Assembly (NCBI RefSeq): GCF_037969875.1
Contig: NZ_CP150218.1
Location: 4,960,001-5,024,000, forward strand
Reading direction: 5' to 3'
DNA length: 64,000 nucleotides
Source: Paenibacillus sp. FSL R7-0337
Lineage (GTDB): Bacteria > Bacillota > Bacilli > Paenibacillales > Paenibacillaceae
In this document: positions 34,285 to 42,935 of the stretch, piece by piece
Position numbering within the stretch: the first letter of the stretch is position 1
Layout of the letters: each line of letters begins with the position of its first letter
The notes under the pieces: generated by a model
The model's database searches: none
What the model saw: only the letters and a program-made list of their open reading frames with translations
Told to the model about the DNA's origin: nothing
Translations under genes and position numbers: made by a program

Positions 34285-35544
34285 TTACTGCGCCGCCGCA
34301 TGCTTGCCGGCCGTATAGCCTGTGGAGAAGGCGGCGGTAATATTATAGCCGCCGGTATACCCGTGAATATCGAGAATCTCACCGCAGAAATAGAGGCCTG
34401 CGGTCAGCTTGGACTGCATGGTTTTGGGATCAATCTCCTTAAGCGCGACTCCACCGCCGGTTACGAAGGCTTCCGCCAGGGAACGTGTCCCATGAACCTG
34501 AACGGGCATCCGTTTCACCAGGGCAGCCAGCGCCCCAAGGCCAGTCTTGGGCAGATGATGGCCTGTAATCTCCCCGTCAAGCCCACCCTTCGCCAGCAGC
34601 AGCGGGATCAGGCGCTCGGGCAGCAGGCCCTTCAGCGAGTTGCGGATAGCCTTCTTCGGCTCCAGGTCGAGCTTATTCTGGAGCATAGACTCCGCCTCCT
34701 GGAGGGACAGATCCGGGAACAGGTCGATGGACATCTCCACGGTATCGGTTCCCGACTTCTGCTGAACCTGGCGCAGGAACTGGCTGCAGCGTAGCGCGAT
34801 CGGGCCGGATAGGCCGAAATGGGTGAAGATCATATCCCCCCGGTGAGAGATCACCTTTTTGCCCCTCTGATTCCAGACGCTCAGCGTAACATCGCGGAGG
34901 GACAAGCCCTGCAGCTCCCCGGATTTGATCCACGCCTCCCGTGAGAGAATGGGGACCTCGGTCGGGAACAACTCCGTGATCGTATGTCCGGCAGCGGCAG
35001 CCCAAGGGTATCCGTCGCCGGTAGAGCCAGTCTGAGGCACGGACTTGCCTCCGGTGGCGATGATGACAGCCTTCGCACTGAAGGCTTTGCCTGACTCCAG
35101 GCGGATGCCACGGACGGCTCCTTCCCCGTAGAGAACCTCCCGGACCGGGCTGTCCGTCATGATCTGCACGCCAAGGCTCCGTACTTTGCCTATCAGAGCG
35201 GATACTACGCTTGCGGCCTTGTCCGATACAGGGAACATCCGCCCGTTATCCTCCTCCTTCAAGGCGATGCCCAGCCCCTCAAAGAAATCTATAATATCCC
35301 GGTTATTGAAATGATCAAACGAGCTGTATAAAAAACGGCCGTTGCCCGGAATATGGGCGATCAGCTCCGAGGTCTCCTTTATATTGGTAACATTGCAGCG
35401 CCCGCCGCCCGAAATCCCCAGCTTGCGGCCCAGCTTCGCCCCTTTGTCGATCAGAAGTACGGACGCCCCGTGTCCGGCTGCGGCTACGCTGGCCATCAGC
35501 CCGGACGGGCCGCCTCCAATGACGATTACATCATAGCTATTCAT
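34285..35544 (-). CDS. BaiN/HI0933-family flavoprotein
   Basis: The 419-residue protein is a two-dinucleotide-fold flavoprotein: FAD motif VIVIGGGPSGLMASVAAAGHG at the start, the family-specific GRKLGISGGGRCNVTN, VIIATGGKS, and a C-terminal LYFCGEILDIHGYTGGYN. The wider family (YhiN, HI0933, YtfP, BaiN) is mostly uncharacterised; BaiN is implicated in bile acid dehydroxylation steps. The physiological substrate here is unknown. AAAAGGAG precedes the ATG. Convergent with ecsB. Confidence 0.92.
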   Translation of the reverse strand: MNSYDVIVIGGGPSGLMASVAAAGHGASVLLIDKGAKLGRKLGISGGGRCNVTNIKETSELIAHIPGNGRFLYSSFDHFNNRDIIDFFEGLGIALKEEDNGRMFPVSDKAASVVSALIGKVRSLGVQIMTDSPVREVLYGEGAVRGIRLESGKAFSAKAVIIATGGKSVPQTGSTGDGYPWAAAAGHTITELFPTEVPILSREAWIKSGELQGLSLRDVTLSVWNQRGKKVISHRGDMIFTHFGLSGPIALRCSQFLRQVQQKSGTDTVEMSIDLFPDLSLQEAESMLQNKLDLEPKKAIRNSLKGLLPERLIPLLLAKGGLDGEITGHHLPKTGLGALAALVKRMPVQVHGTRSLAEAFVTGGGVALKEIDPKTMQSKLTAGLYFCGEILDIHGYTGGYNITAAFSTGYTAGKHAAAQ

Positions 35545-35705
35545 TCATTTGCTCCTTTTGCTTATTGCGACACTCTATTAACGGCATCATACCATTCCAG
35601 GCGGAGTGTAGCCAGATCCAAGCGACCGAAACCTGATTATCGTTGTCAGGAATGCGCGGGTATGCTTTAATCTAAGTGGAAAAGGAATTTTAACCAATTT
35701 GAGGA

Positions 35706-37427
35706 GTGATTGCAATTATTTATGCGGTAAAGGATATTTTATTGCAAATATCGGCTGCCTGCATGTTCCTGTTTCTTTTTCAGTGGAGGCTGGACCGGGG
35801 CGATCCCCTACGCCGGAACATCAGGTTCCCCGATGACCATACCTTTCTGATGATCTGCTGCGCACTGGGCATTACGTTGTGCATGGCGCTATCCGATACG
35901 ATGTTCGGAGTGGTCTATTTGAATCTGGCGATTCTCCCGGCCTATCTCGGGATCTTATATGGTAACCTGCCCTCCAGTGTATACCTGGCACTGTATTTCT
36001 TATTCTGTACTGCATTATTTTCGATGCCGTCAGGGATAGAGCATTTTTTCTTGAATACAGGGGTGCTGATGTATCCGCTGCTCTTCGGTATGTCCGGGCT
36101 GTTCAAGAAATCCGCGATTCCCGGCAAAATCGGCATTCTGTGGGGCGCGCTTTTCCCGAGCATGCTGTTCATTGTCATTGTACCGAATATGCAGGGCCGG
36201 AGCGTCCTGAATATCCTTTCTGCTGAAGCCGCCCTGGCCGGGCTATATGCCTTGACGGCCTTAATTCTGGGCGCCTTGTTTATCATTTATATTGATAAGG
36301 CCTGGGACAAGCTGCAAGTCAGGATACAAATGCAGGGGATCTCGGAGAAATTCCTGTGGGAATCGGAGAAGCTGCAGCAGATCACGAATGTGGTTCCGCT
36401 GAATATTATGGAGTTCGATGACAACGGGTATGTGACGGAGGTGAATGAATACATGCTGAGCCTGATGCAGCGTCATTGCCCTCTGTTGACCAGAGAGATT
36501 ATTTTGTCCAGTCCGGCCAGTGAGCTCTTCGGCAAAAGCATGGATCAGGCCGCCCTCACCCGGTTACATGAGGTTCTGCGCAGCAGACAGCGTTCCAATA
36601 CCAAGATCAGGGTTGATTCGATGACCTATCATATTTTTACCGCGCCGCTCCAGCATGAATCGGGGCAGCCGGGCGGAATTGTCATGATTATTCAGGATTT
36701 GACAGAAGAGGAGAAAATCCGCAGTGAGCTTGGCAATGTCGAGCGCCTGTCGCTGGTCGGGCAGATGGCTGCCGGAATTACGCATGAGATCCGCAACCCG
36801 ATGGCGGTAGTACGCGGCTTCCTGCAGCTGATGCGGGAAAAGAGCCCGGAGGATCTCCACTCCTATTATCATATTGTCATGGAGGAGCTGGACCGGGCCA
36901 ACAGCATCATCAATGACTTTCTGTCGCTGGCCCAGACCCGTGTATCGGACAAGGAGCCGGCCGGGCTCCAGCCTATTCTGGAGGAGCTTACGCCGCTGAT
37001 CTGGGCGGATGCCAATCTCCGCGGCCAAAGTGTTGAACTGAAGATCAGCCCGGCCATGCCGCTGCTGCAGCTCAATGTCCGGGAGATCAAGCAGCTGATT
37101 CTGAATCTGGCCCGCAATGGCATGGAGGCGATGGAGGCCAAGGGCGTACTGACACTGGCTGCCTGTGAGCATGAGGATACCGTGCTACTGATTATAACGG
37201 ATACCGGAGGCGGTATGCCCGAGAGCCAGCTACAACAATTGTTCACCCCGTTCTTCACCACCAAGAGCCAGGGGACAGGTCTTGGGCTGTCGCTCTGTCT
37301 TAGTATTGCAGAGCGGCATAACGGGACGATCCGGGTAGAATCGGAGGTAGGGTGCGGGACCTCGGTCATCGTTACTTTTCCGGTGGATTCCAGAGAGGGA
37401 GTGGTCCAAAGCCCTGTATATATCTAG
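35706..37427 (+). CDS. KinB-like membrane sensor histidine kinase with PAS domain
   Basis: About 573 residues. Residues 1 to about 200 form five or six membrane helices of the 5TM-5TMR-LYT type (ILYGNLPSSVYLALYF, PLLFGMSGLFKK). A PAS domain follows (TNVVPLNIMEFDDNGYVTEVN), then GQMAAGITHEIRNPMAVVRGFLQ with phospho-acceptor His360, and the ATPase boxes LNLARNGMEAM, ITDTGGGMP and GTGLGLSLCLSI. No response regulator is adjacent, as for Bacillus sporulation kinases that feed Spo0F, so a phosphorelay role is plausible. The start is uncertain: GTG 35706 overlaps the ribosome-like GAGGAG, and ATG 35763 would cut the first helix. Confidence 0.9.
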   Translation: MIAIIYAVKDILLQISAACMFLFLFQWRLDRGDPLRRNIRFPDDHTFLMICCALGITLCMALSDTMFGVVYLNLAILPAYLGILYGNLPSSVYLALYFLFCTALFSMPSGIEHFFLNTGVLMYPLLFGMSGLFKKSAIPGKIGILWGALFPSMLFIVIVPNMQGRSVLNILSAEAALAGLYALTALILGALFIIYIDKAWDKLQVRIQMQGISEKFLWESEKLQQITNVVPLNIMEFDDNGYVTEVNEYMLSLMQRHCPLLTREIILSSPASELFGKSMDQAALTRLHEVLRSRQRSNTKIRVDSMTYHIFTAPLQHESGQPGGIVMIIQDLTEEEKIRSELGNVERLSLVGQMAAGITHEIRNPMAVVRGFLQLMREKSPEDLHSYYHIVMEELDRANSIINDFLSLAQTRVSDKEPAGLQPILEELTPLIWADANLRGQSVELKISPAMPLLQLNVREIKQLILNLARNGMEAMEAKGVLTLAACEHEDTVLLIITDTGGGMPESQLQQLFTPFFTTKSQGTGLGLSLCLSIAERHNGTIRVESEVGCGTSVIVTFPVDSREGVVQSPVYI

Positions 37428-37493
37428 CGGATTCGGGGGTGACGGGCACCGATTCGGGACTTTGCAGCGGCAGGCTGGAGCAGGCTGATTCTC

Positions 37494-37557
37494 TTGCTTT
37501 CGCAGAGTATGTATGTATAATAAAGTTAGCAAGTAGTGCTGGAACGCGGTAACTTTA
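37494..37557 (+). promoter_or_regulatory. Promoter and palindrome upstream of bacilliredoxin gene
   Basis: TTGCTT (37494-37499), 16 bases, TATAAT (37516-37521). An 8-bp inverted repeat, TAAAGTTA and TAACTTTA, at 37521-37528 and 37550-37557, covers the transcription start region and could be an operator or a 5' hairpin. Confidence 0.55.
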
Positions 37558-37609
37558 TCCCGGTTCAGGGCCGTATCTCAATTCAAGTGATGAAGGAGAG
37601 TGCAGAGAA

Positions 37610-38044
37610 ATGTCCATGTCTTTTAATCAATATATGAGAGATTCTATTCAACCTATGCGCGACGATCTGACAAGTATCGGATTTCAAGAGCTATTGACCC
37701 CGGAGGATGTGGAAGCAGCCCTTCCGGCAGCCAAGGGAACTTCGCTGGTTGTTGTTAACTCCGTATGCGGCTGTGCCGCCGGACAGTGCCGTCCAGGGGT
37801 AGCCCAGGCGCTGCAGAACGAGATTCTGCCGGATCACCTGTTCACCGTATTTGCCGGTCAGGAGAAGGATGCTACAGCCAAGGCGCGTGAATATTTCGCT
37901 CCGTATCCGCCATCGTCCCCGTCCATCGCCCTGATGAAAGACGGCGAGCTGGTTCACTTCATCGAACGTCACGGTGTGGAAGACCGTTCGGCCGCCGAGA
38001 TTGCTGCGGAGCTGAAGGAAGTTTTTGACCGCGTGTGCCAGTAA
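37610..38044 (+). CDS. BrxA/BrxB-family bacilliredoxin
   Basis: The 144-residue protein has the YphP/YqiW fold and the CGC active site at Cys53-Gly-Cys55 (VVNSVCGCAAGQCRP). Bacilliredoxins remove bacillithiol from S-bacillithiolated proteins, using Cys53 as attacking thiol. A third Cys at 60 is also usual in the family. The C-terminal part FAPYPPSSPSIALMKDGELVHFIERH matches the thioredoxin-like end. The host should therefore make bacillithiol. AAGGAGAG precedes the ATG; a terminator follows. Confidence 0.95.
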   Translation: MSMSFNQYMRDSIQPMRDDLTSIGFQELLTPEDVEAALPAAKGTSLVVVNSVCGCAAGQCRPGVAQALQNEILPDHLFTVFAGQEKDATAKAREYFAPYPPSSPSIALMKDGELVHFIERHGVEDRSAAEIAAELKEVFDRVCQ

Positions 38045-38085
38045 TAATGTCCTGCAGCCTAAGGCAGCAGCATGAATAAGTAATG

Positions 38086-38137
38086 ATCCCGCATCAGCTA
38101 GCCGTCAGCCGGAGGCTTGGCTCATGCGGGATTTTTT
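38086..38137 (+). terminator. Terminator after bacilliredoxin gene
   Basis: ATCCCGCAT and ATGCGGGAT enclose a loop with an inner stem, then TTTTTT. Confidence 0.85.
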
Positions 38138-38184
38138 CTAATGTTAAGGGTAGGAAATACAATTCTAAGAAACGGGGTGGTCCT

Positions 38185-38994
38185 GTGAGTCTGCAGGAAG
38201 AGATTATTGCTACGCTGGGAGTTAAGCCGGTAATTGATACAGATACAGAGATACGGGGACGTGTAGATTTCCTGAAAGCGTATGCGCTCCAGGCGGGGGC
38301 CAGAGGTCTGCTGATTGCGATTAGCGGGGGTGTGGACAGTGCGGTGGCTGCGGGTCTGTGCAAGCTGGCTACGGATGAGCTGACGGCAGAGGAAGGCAAG
38401 GAGTATATGACACTCGGGGTGTTCCAGCCTTACGGGGAGCAGGAGGATATTGAGCACAGCTATGCGGTGGCCCGGGCTTTTGAGCTGACCCATACGGTGG
38501 AGACCAATATTGAAGAAGCGGTGAACGAAATCGCTCTGGAGGTCGAGCATAGCCTGAAGGCCCTGGGACAGCATAAGCATATTACCCATCAGGGCAAGGG
38601 GAATGTAAAAGCGAGAACGCGGATGGTGATGCAGTATGCGCTTGCTTTTGAGAACAATCTGCTGGTGGTGGGTACCGATCATGCCTCAGAGGCCATTACC
38701 GGATTCTATACGAAGTGGGGCGATGGCGCCGTCGATATTACACCGCTGTCTTCTCTGAACAAACGGCAGGTACGGCAGCTGGCTGCGGCGCTTGGCGTGC
38801 CGGCGGATATCGTAACCAAAGCGCCGACGGCTGGACTCTGGCCGGGTCAGACGGATGAGACTGAGCTTGGAATCACCTACGAGGAGAACAGCGATTATCT
38901 GGAGGGGAAGACCGTCAGCCCTGAAGCGGCTGAGAAGCTGGAGCGCTTCTTCCGGAGAACGGCGCATAAGCGTGACAGTATTCCGGGGATCTAA
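38185..38994 (+). CDS. nadE: Ammonia-dependent NAD synthetase
   Basis: GTG 38185 gives 269 residues, the usual bacterial NadE size; an in-frame ATG at 38083 lies in the preceding terminator and is rejected. The enzyme amidates nicotinate adenine dinucleotide with ammonia and ATP. The PP-loop IAISGGVDSAVAAGLC is at 44-59, with FQPYGEQ, the GNVKARTRMVMQYALA helix and GTDHASEAITGFYTKWGDGA. No glutaminase domain is present, so free ammonia is used. A hairpin with a T-run follows. Confidence 0.96.
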   Translation: MSLQEEIIATLGVKPVIDTDTEIRGRVDFLKAYALQAGARGLLIAISGGVDSAVAAGLCKLATDELTAEEGKEYMTLGVFQPYGEQEDIEHSYAVARAFELTHTVETNIEEAVNEIALEVEHSLKALGQHKHITHQGKGNVKARTRMVMQYALAFENNLLVVGTDHASEAITGFYTKWGDGAVDITPLSSLNKRQVRQLAAALGVPADIVTKAPTAGLWPGQTDETELGITYEENSDYLEGKTVSPEAAEKLERFFRRTAHKRDSIPGI

Positions 38995-39010
38995 GCAGGT
39001 TATGCCGGAG

Positions 39011-39054
39011 CCGCCGGGGCGCTGCGTTTGATGCAGACGCTCCGGCGGTTTTTT
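39011..39054 (+). terminator. Terminator after nadE
   Basis: CCGCCGGGGCG pairs with CGCTCCGGCGG (one mismatch), with an inner CTGC/GCAG stem, then TTTTTT. Confidence 0.85.
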
Positions 39055-39069
39055 GGTAAGAGTAAGAAT

Positions 39070-39888
39070 CTACTTCGCGAGCACCCGGTTGATGAAATCC
39101 CTGGTAGCGGATATCGCCTGTTCTAACTGGGGGGTAGTACCGGCAAAAGGATGAACGGTGCCAAAGGTATGATTGCCGCCGGGAATCTGCACCCATTCGA
39201 TATCCGGCCGCAGCCGGATCAATTGCTCGGAGCCGCGCCGCAGATGCTCTCCGTCCTCACTGCCTTGAATCAGGACAACGGGGCAGCTGGCCTGTTTCAT
39301 CCGCTCTACAATCTGGTAACGCTCCGCTTGCTGCTCCAGATCCTCTATAATGATGGCATCCAGCGGCATTTGCTGGCCGGTCCGTCCGTTTAGCACATGG
39401 GTCCTGCCCTTTTCCCGCATTTCACTCTTCTGCTGCTCTGTGAACAGATCCAGGTTAGTGATCCCGTTCCAGGAGATGACCCCGGTGATTTCTGCGGGAT
39501 GATCCAGTGCGTAGAGGAGCGAGTCGCCCCCGCCGCGGCTATGGCCTAGCAGGAAGAGCGGGAGGCTGCCGAACCTGTGGTGCTGGCTCAGATAAGAGAG
39601 CAGGATCTCCATATCCTTGATCTCACGCTGGTAGGTGTTGCGGGCGAACTTGTCCAGTTCGGTGAAATTCTGCAGATCCTCGCCGATGCCGGCATGGGAG
39701 AAGTTGAAGGTGATTACTTCATGCTCGTCGCTGAGCGCCTTTGCCGTATACGGGAACATCCCCCAATCCTTGAAGCCTTTGTAGCCGTGAGCGATGACTA
39801 TCAGACTGCGGGCCTCTCCCTGGGCGGGGAAATGGGAACAGCGAAGCACCGCATCCTCTCCTGCGGGTAATTCAAAATTACGGGACAT
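39070..39888 (-). CDS. Alpha/beta hydrolase (esterase/acylpeptidase-like)
   Basis: The 272-residue protein has the alpha/beta-hydrolase core: LIVIAHGYKGFKDWGMFPYTA (oxyanion HG), nucleophile Ser in LLGHSRGGGDS, the acidic residue in IQGSEDGEHL and His in PGGNHTFG. No signal peptide, so cytosolic. The pattern resembles dienelactone-hydrolase or X-Pro-peptidase-like esterases. Substrate unknown. Convergent with nadE. The 39889-40170 gap to acpS holds no gene. Confidence 0.88.
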   Translation of the reverse strand: MSRNFELPAGEDAVLRCSHFPAQGEARSLIVIAHGYKGFKDWGMFPYTAKALSDEHEVITFNFSHAGIGEDLQNFTELDKFARNTYQREIKDMEILLSYLSQHHRFGSLPLFLLGHSRGGGDSLLYALDHPAEITGVISWNGITNLDLFTEQQKSEMREKGRTHVLNGRTGQQMPLDAIIIEDLEQQAERYQIVERMKQASCPVVLIQGSEDGEHLRRGSEQLIRLRPDIEWVQIPGGNHTFGTVHPFAGTTPQLEQAISATRDFINRVLAK

Positions 39889-40170
39889 AAGGTATTCTTC
39901 CTTTCCTACATATCTTGGAACTGGCGGTTGTACTTCTTTACCAGATATACCTGATTTGTGCGTGATAGACTTTCAGTTTTTTTTCTTTTAAAATAGCAGA
40001 AAGCTGACGCTAAGACTATTATTAATAATACTTGGTCAAGATGCTGACAGGCTTCACTGTTACATGAGATCTGTGGAGTCCTAGCAAGATCATATCATTA
40101 GACGCAGGGTAAGGATAGAAGGTAATATAAGAGGGTTAAGGAATGCAGAGCCAGGAGAGGTGTGGGATGT

Positions 40171-40575
40171 GTGATTTACGGAATCGGGCATGATGTGCTG
40201 GAAATCGGCAGGGTTGCCGGGATTGCAGAGAGCAGCCTGGGTAGCCGCTTCTCCCGGAGAATTCTGACCCGGCAGGAGCTGGTGCTGGGCGCAGGCAAAG
40301 GCGCGAAGACAGCGGAATTCATCGCCGGAAGATTCTCGGCCAAGGAAGCGGTTGTGAAAGCGCTGGGCTGCGGAATCGGCCAGATGGTGGGTTTTCAGGA
40401 TATTGAGATTTTGCCGGATGCGCTAGGCAAGCCAGTAGCCACACTGTCGGCGGAGGCCTGGTCCCGGCTGGGGCTGCCGGAGCAGGAGCATGTCATTCAT
40501 CTCACCATTACACATAGCCGCGGACTGGCCTCGGCCTTCGCGGTGGTGGAGCGGACAGCCGGCTACAGCCTGTGA
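40171..40575 (+). CDS. acpS: Holo-[acyl-carrier-protein] synthase
   Basis: The enzyme transfers phosphopantetheine from CoA to the serine of acyl carrier protein. GTG 40171 is preferred because the family begins IYGIGHDVLEI; GTG 40162 is an alternative three codons upstream. At 134 residues it has Asp8 (GIGHDVLEIGRV), FSRRILTRQEL and Glu59 in FIAGRFSAKEAVVKALG, the Mg ligands, and the end HLTITHSRGLASAFAVVE. Length is normal for AcpS. mutY follows after 31 bases on the same strand. Confidence 0.95.
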   Translation: MIYGIGHDVLEIGRVAGIAESSLGSRFSRRILTRQELVLGAGKGAKTAEFIAGRFSAKEAVVKALGCGIGQMVGFQDIEILPDALGKPVATLSAEAWSRLGLPEQEHVIHLTITHSRGLASAFAVVERTAGYSL

Positions 40576-40606
40576 CTATATAATATGAACGGCAAGGAGA
40601 ATAACG

Positions 40607-41932
40607 ATGACAACAGATGAGAAGCACATAGAAGCGCAGCAGGAAGCCAAGTTATTCTTCAGCCGGTTCCTGCTGGAATGGTACCACCTCCAGAAGCGGG
40701 ACCTGCCGTGGCGGCGCCACCGCAATCCCTATTACATCTGGATCTCGGAGATTATGCTGCAGCAGACCCGGGTAGATACGGTAATTCCTTATTTCAACCG
40801 TTTCATTGAGCAGTTTCCAACCGTGGAGGCGCTCGCAGATGCACCGGAGGAAGAGGTGTTGAAGTGCTGGGAGGGGCTTGGCTACTACTCGCGTGCCCGG
40901 AATCTCCAGCATGCCGCGAAGCAGGTCAAGGAACTGTACGGAGGGCAGGTACCGGATGACCGCGATGCCGTATTCGGCCTCAAGGGCGTAGGCCCGTATA
41001 CAGCTGGTGCTATTCTGAGCATCGCGTTCAACCGGCCGGAGCCGGCGGTGGATGGCAATGTGATGCGCGTCTTATCCCGGTATTTCCTGATTGAGGATGA
41101 CATTGCCAAAGGCCCGACCCGTGTGAAAATGGAAAAGCTCGCCGCCGAGCTCATCCCCGAAGGGGAGGCAGGCAGCTTCAATCAGGCGCTGATGGAGCTT
41201 GGTGCGCTCATCTGCACGCCGAAATCACCGCGCTGCCTTCCGTGTCCGGTGATGGAGCACTGCGCCGCGCGGCTGGCGGGCTGCGAGGCTTCGCTGCCCG
41301 TCAAGACCAAGGCGAAGCCGCCGCGTCCGGAGGAGCGGCTGGCCGCCCTGGTCGAGGGCCGCGGCGAGCACGCGGGCCGGGTACTGATCCGGCAGCGGCC
41401 GGCTAGTGGGCTTTTGGCCCGCATGTGGGAGCTGCCGCACTGGCCTGCGCCGCCTGCTGAGGCTGGCGGCGCGCGCGGTGCGCTGCTGCCGGAAGCGGCA
41501 GCGCTGGACCGGCTGCGCCGGTCCATGAGCCAGGCCGGGATTCACGCCCGGCCTGAGGGGCACTGGATGGCTGCGGAGCATACATTCAGCCATATTGTGT
41601 GGACCCTGCAGGTGTACCGCTGCAGGGAAGAGGCGGCGCTGCCGCTGGCAGCGGAGGGCCGCGCCATGTATGGGGCGGCGCAAGCGGGGCGCGGCGACAG
41701 CCCGCTGGGGGTGGACGCTGGGGCGGCACATGCGGAGCGCGTGGCTGCGGCGCTGGGGATACAGCCAGCGGAAGACGCACCGCTGGCGCTGTTCGACAGC
41801 GGGGATGCCGCAGCCGATGCGGCAGACAGCGGAGCGCAGCGCTGGATCAGCCGCGAGGACATGAAGAATTATGCCTTTCCGAATGTGTTCCTCAAGCTGC
41901 TGAACAGCTATTTCGATGAGCAAGAGACGTAG
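40607..41932 (+). CDS. mutY: A/G-specific adenine DNA glycosylase
   Basis: The 441-residue enzyme removes adenine mispaired with 8-oxoguanine. Glu48 (WISEIMLQQTRV) and Asp149 (PAVDGNVMRVL) are the catalytic pair; the helix-hairpin-helix is GLKGVGPYTAGAI. The [4Fe-4S] cluster loop has Cys203, 210, 213 and 219 with C-x6-C-x2-C-x5-C spacing. A C-terminal MutT-like domain follows (about 235-435), longer than usual because of an Ala/Gly-rich, very GC-rich insert around residues 345-410. Confidence 0.96.
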   Translation: MTTDEKHIEAQQEAKLFFSRFLLEWYHLQKRDLPWRRHRNPYYIWISEIMLQQTRVDTVIPYFNRFIEQFPTVEALADAPEEEVLKCWEGLGYYSRARNLQHAAKQVKELYGGQVPDDRDAVFGLKGVGPYTAGAILSIAFNRPEPAVDGNVMRVLSRYFLIEDDIAKGPTRVKMEKLAAELIPEGEAGSFNQALMELGALICTPKSPRCLPCPVMEHCAARLAGCEASLPVKTKAKPPRPEERLAALVEGRGEHAGRVLIRQRPASGLLARMWELPHWPAPPAEAGGARGALLPEAAALDRLRRSMSQAGIHARPEGHWMAAEHTFSHIVWTLQVYRCREEAALPLAAEGRAMYGAAQAGRGDSPLGVDAGAAHAERVAAALGIQPAEDAPLALFDSGDAAADAADSGAQRWISREDMKNYAFPNVFLKLLNSYFDEQET

Positions 41933-42164
41933 GCTCTAAGCCACAGCTGTGATGCTGTTACCCGCTGAGCGATACACTCCACCGAGATATGAGTATCACT
42001 GCTGCCGGTTGCAGTGTAAAGATTAGTATGTTTAGTGCTAGACGGGAGTGCTTCTCTTATCTTCTCACCAACACTGCAACGGCTGCCGTCCTTCTAAAGA
42101 GAGTGCCTCCGCTTCCGTGTGCTGTTGAGCAAATGTGTGGCTATCGGATGTGGACAAACTGGAA
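41933..42164. other. Gap after mutY, no gene seen
   Basis: No ribosome-site-supported frame. The sequence grades into degenerate repeat units (for example a CCGAAAGTATAG segment at about 42189) before the clear array begins. The frame at 41989-42255 has no ribosome site or family features. Confidence 0.4.
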
Positions 42165-42240
42165 CTATATATTACCTGACCTCAACAGCCGAAAGTATAG
42201 TATATGTGCACCACTAACGGAAGTGAGCCGCCGCACGTTG

Positions 42241-42499
42241 AAATCAAAGGGATAAATCCCATTAAATGTGCCGAAAGTGGAGCCGTACGGCGCAATCAGA
42301 GGGATAAATCCCATTGAATGTGCCGAAAGTGGACCGCGCGGTGAAATCAGAGGGATAAATCCCATTGAATGTGCCGAAAGTGAAGCCGCACAGTGAAATC
42401 AAAGGGATAAATCCCATTGAATGTGCCGAAAGTGAGCCTCACGGTGAAATCAAAGGGATGAATCTTATTAAAAGTATCCAAAGTAGGCAGCAGGCGTAA
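42241..42499. repeat. Tandem repeat array, subtype A (about 52 bp x 5)
   Basis: Five units of alternating 51/52 bp; the marker GGGATAAATCCCATT begins at 42249, 42301, 42352, 42404 and (diverged) 42455. Each unit also has GTGCCGAAAGTG and GAAATCA blocks. The units are non-identical, so older than subtype B. Confidence 0.85.
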
Positions 42500-42785
42500 A
42501 TGAGGAGCACAAATACCCCTGAATTCGCCAAAAGCGGGCGGTTGAGCAAAATGAGGAGCACAAATACCCCTGAATTCGCCAAAAGCGGGCGGTTGAGCAA
42601 AATGAGGAGCACAAATACCCCTGAATTCGCCAAAAGCGGGCGGTTGAGCAAAATGAGGAGCACAAATACCCCTGAATTCGCCAAAAGCGGGCGGTTGGGC
42701 AAAATGAGGAGCACAAATACCCCTGAATTAGCCCAAAGTAGGCGGTGTGAGCAAAATGAGGAGCATAACTACCCCTGAATTCGCC
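42500..42785. repeat. Tandem repeat array, subtype B (51 bp x 5, plus partial)
   Basis: Units start at 42500, 42551, 42602 and 42653 and are almost identical; a diverged 52-bp unit starts at 42704 and a partial one at 42756. Each begins ATGAGGAGCACAAATACCCC and includes GAATTCGCCAAAAGCGGGCG. Because 51 is a multiple of three, open frames arise on both strands (for example MRSTNTPEFAKSGRLSK repeated), but these look passive. Confidence 0.9.
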
Positions 42786-42837
42786 GCGCCCACCCAACCC
42801 TAACCGCGCCCTGCCCCATGCCGCAACACCTGCTCCG

Positions 42838-42865
42838 CCCCAACTCCCGCCCCACCCCAATCCCC
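42838..42865 (-). promoter_or_regulatory. Putative G-quadruplex motif upstream of the LacI-type gene
   Basis: On the minus strand: GGGG-ATT-GGGG-T-GGGG-C-GGG-AGTT-GGGG, five G-runs with loops of one to four bases, within a ~100-base strongly C-rich (plus) region. It is on the template strand 70 bases before the regulator start. Confidence 0.55.
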
Positions 42866-42935
42866 GCACCCATCCGCCCCGGATATAAGTTGCCAAAAGC
42901 CATAATCCAGGAACGCGAGACTAAGGAGGTAAAGG

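Noticed and set aside
38083..38184. Extended NadE start at ATG 38083
   Set aside because: The extension would translate the bacilliredoxin terminator; GTG 38185 gives the normal NadE length.
41989..42255. 88-codon frame after mutY
   Set aside because: No ribosome site; it runs into the degenerate start of the tandem array.
42241..42785. CRISPR-like regular repeats
   Set aside because: The whole 51/52-bp unit is repeated with no unique spacers, and no cas genes are nearby.
42468..42896. Repeat-encoded open frames on both strands (for example 42500-42778 plus, 42468-42896 minus)
   Set aside because: They follow from a 51-bp unit being divisible by three; several frames are open at once and none has a ribosome site outside the repeat itself.
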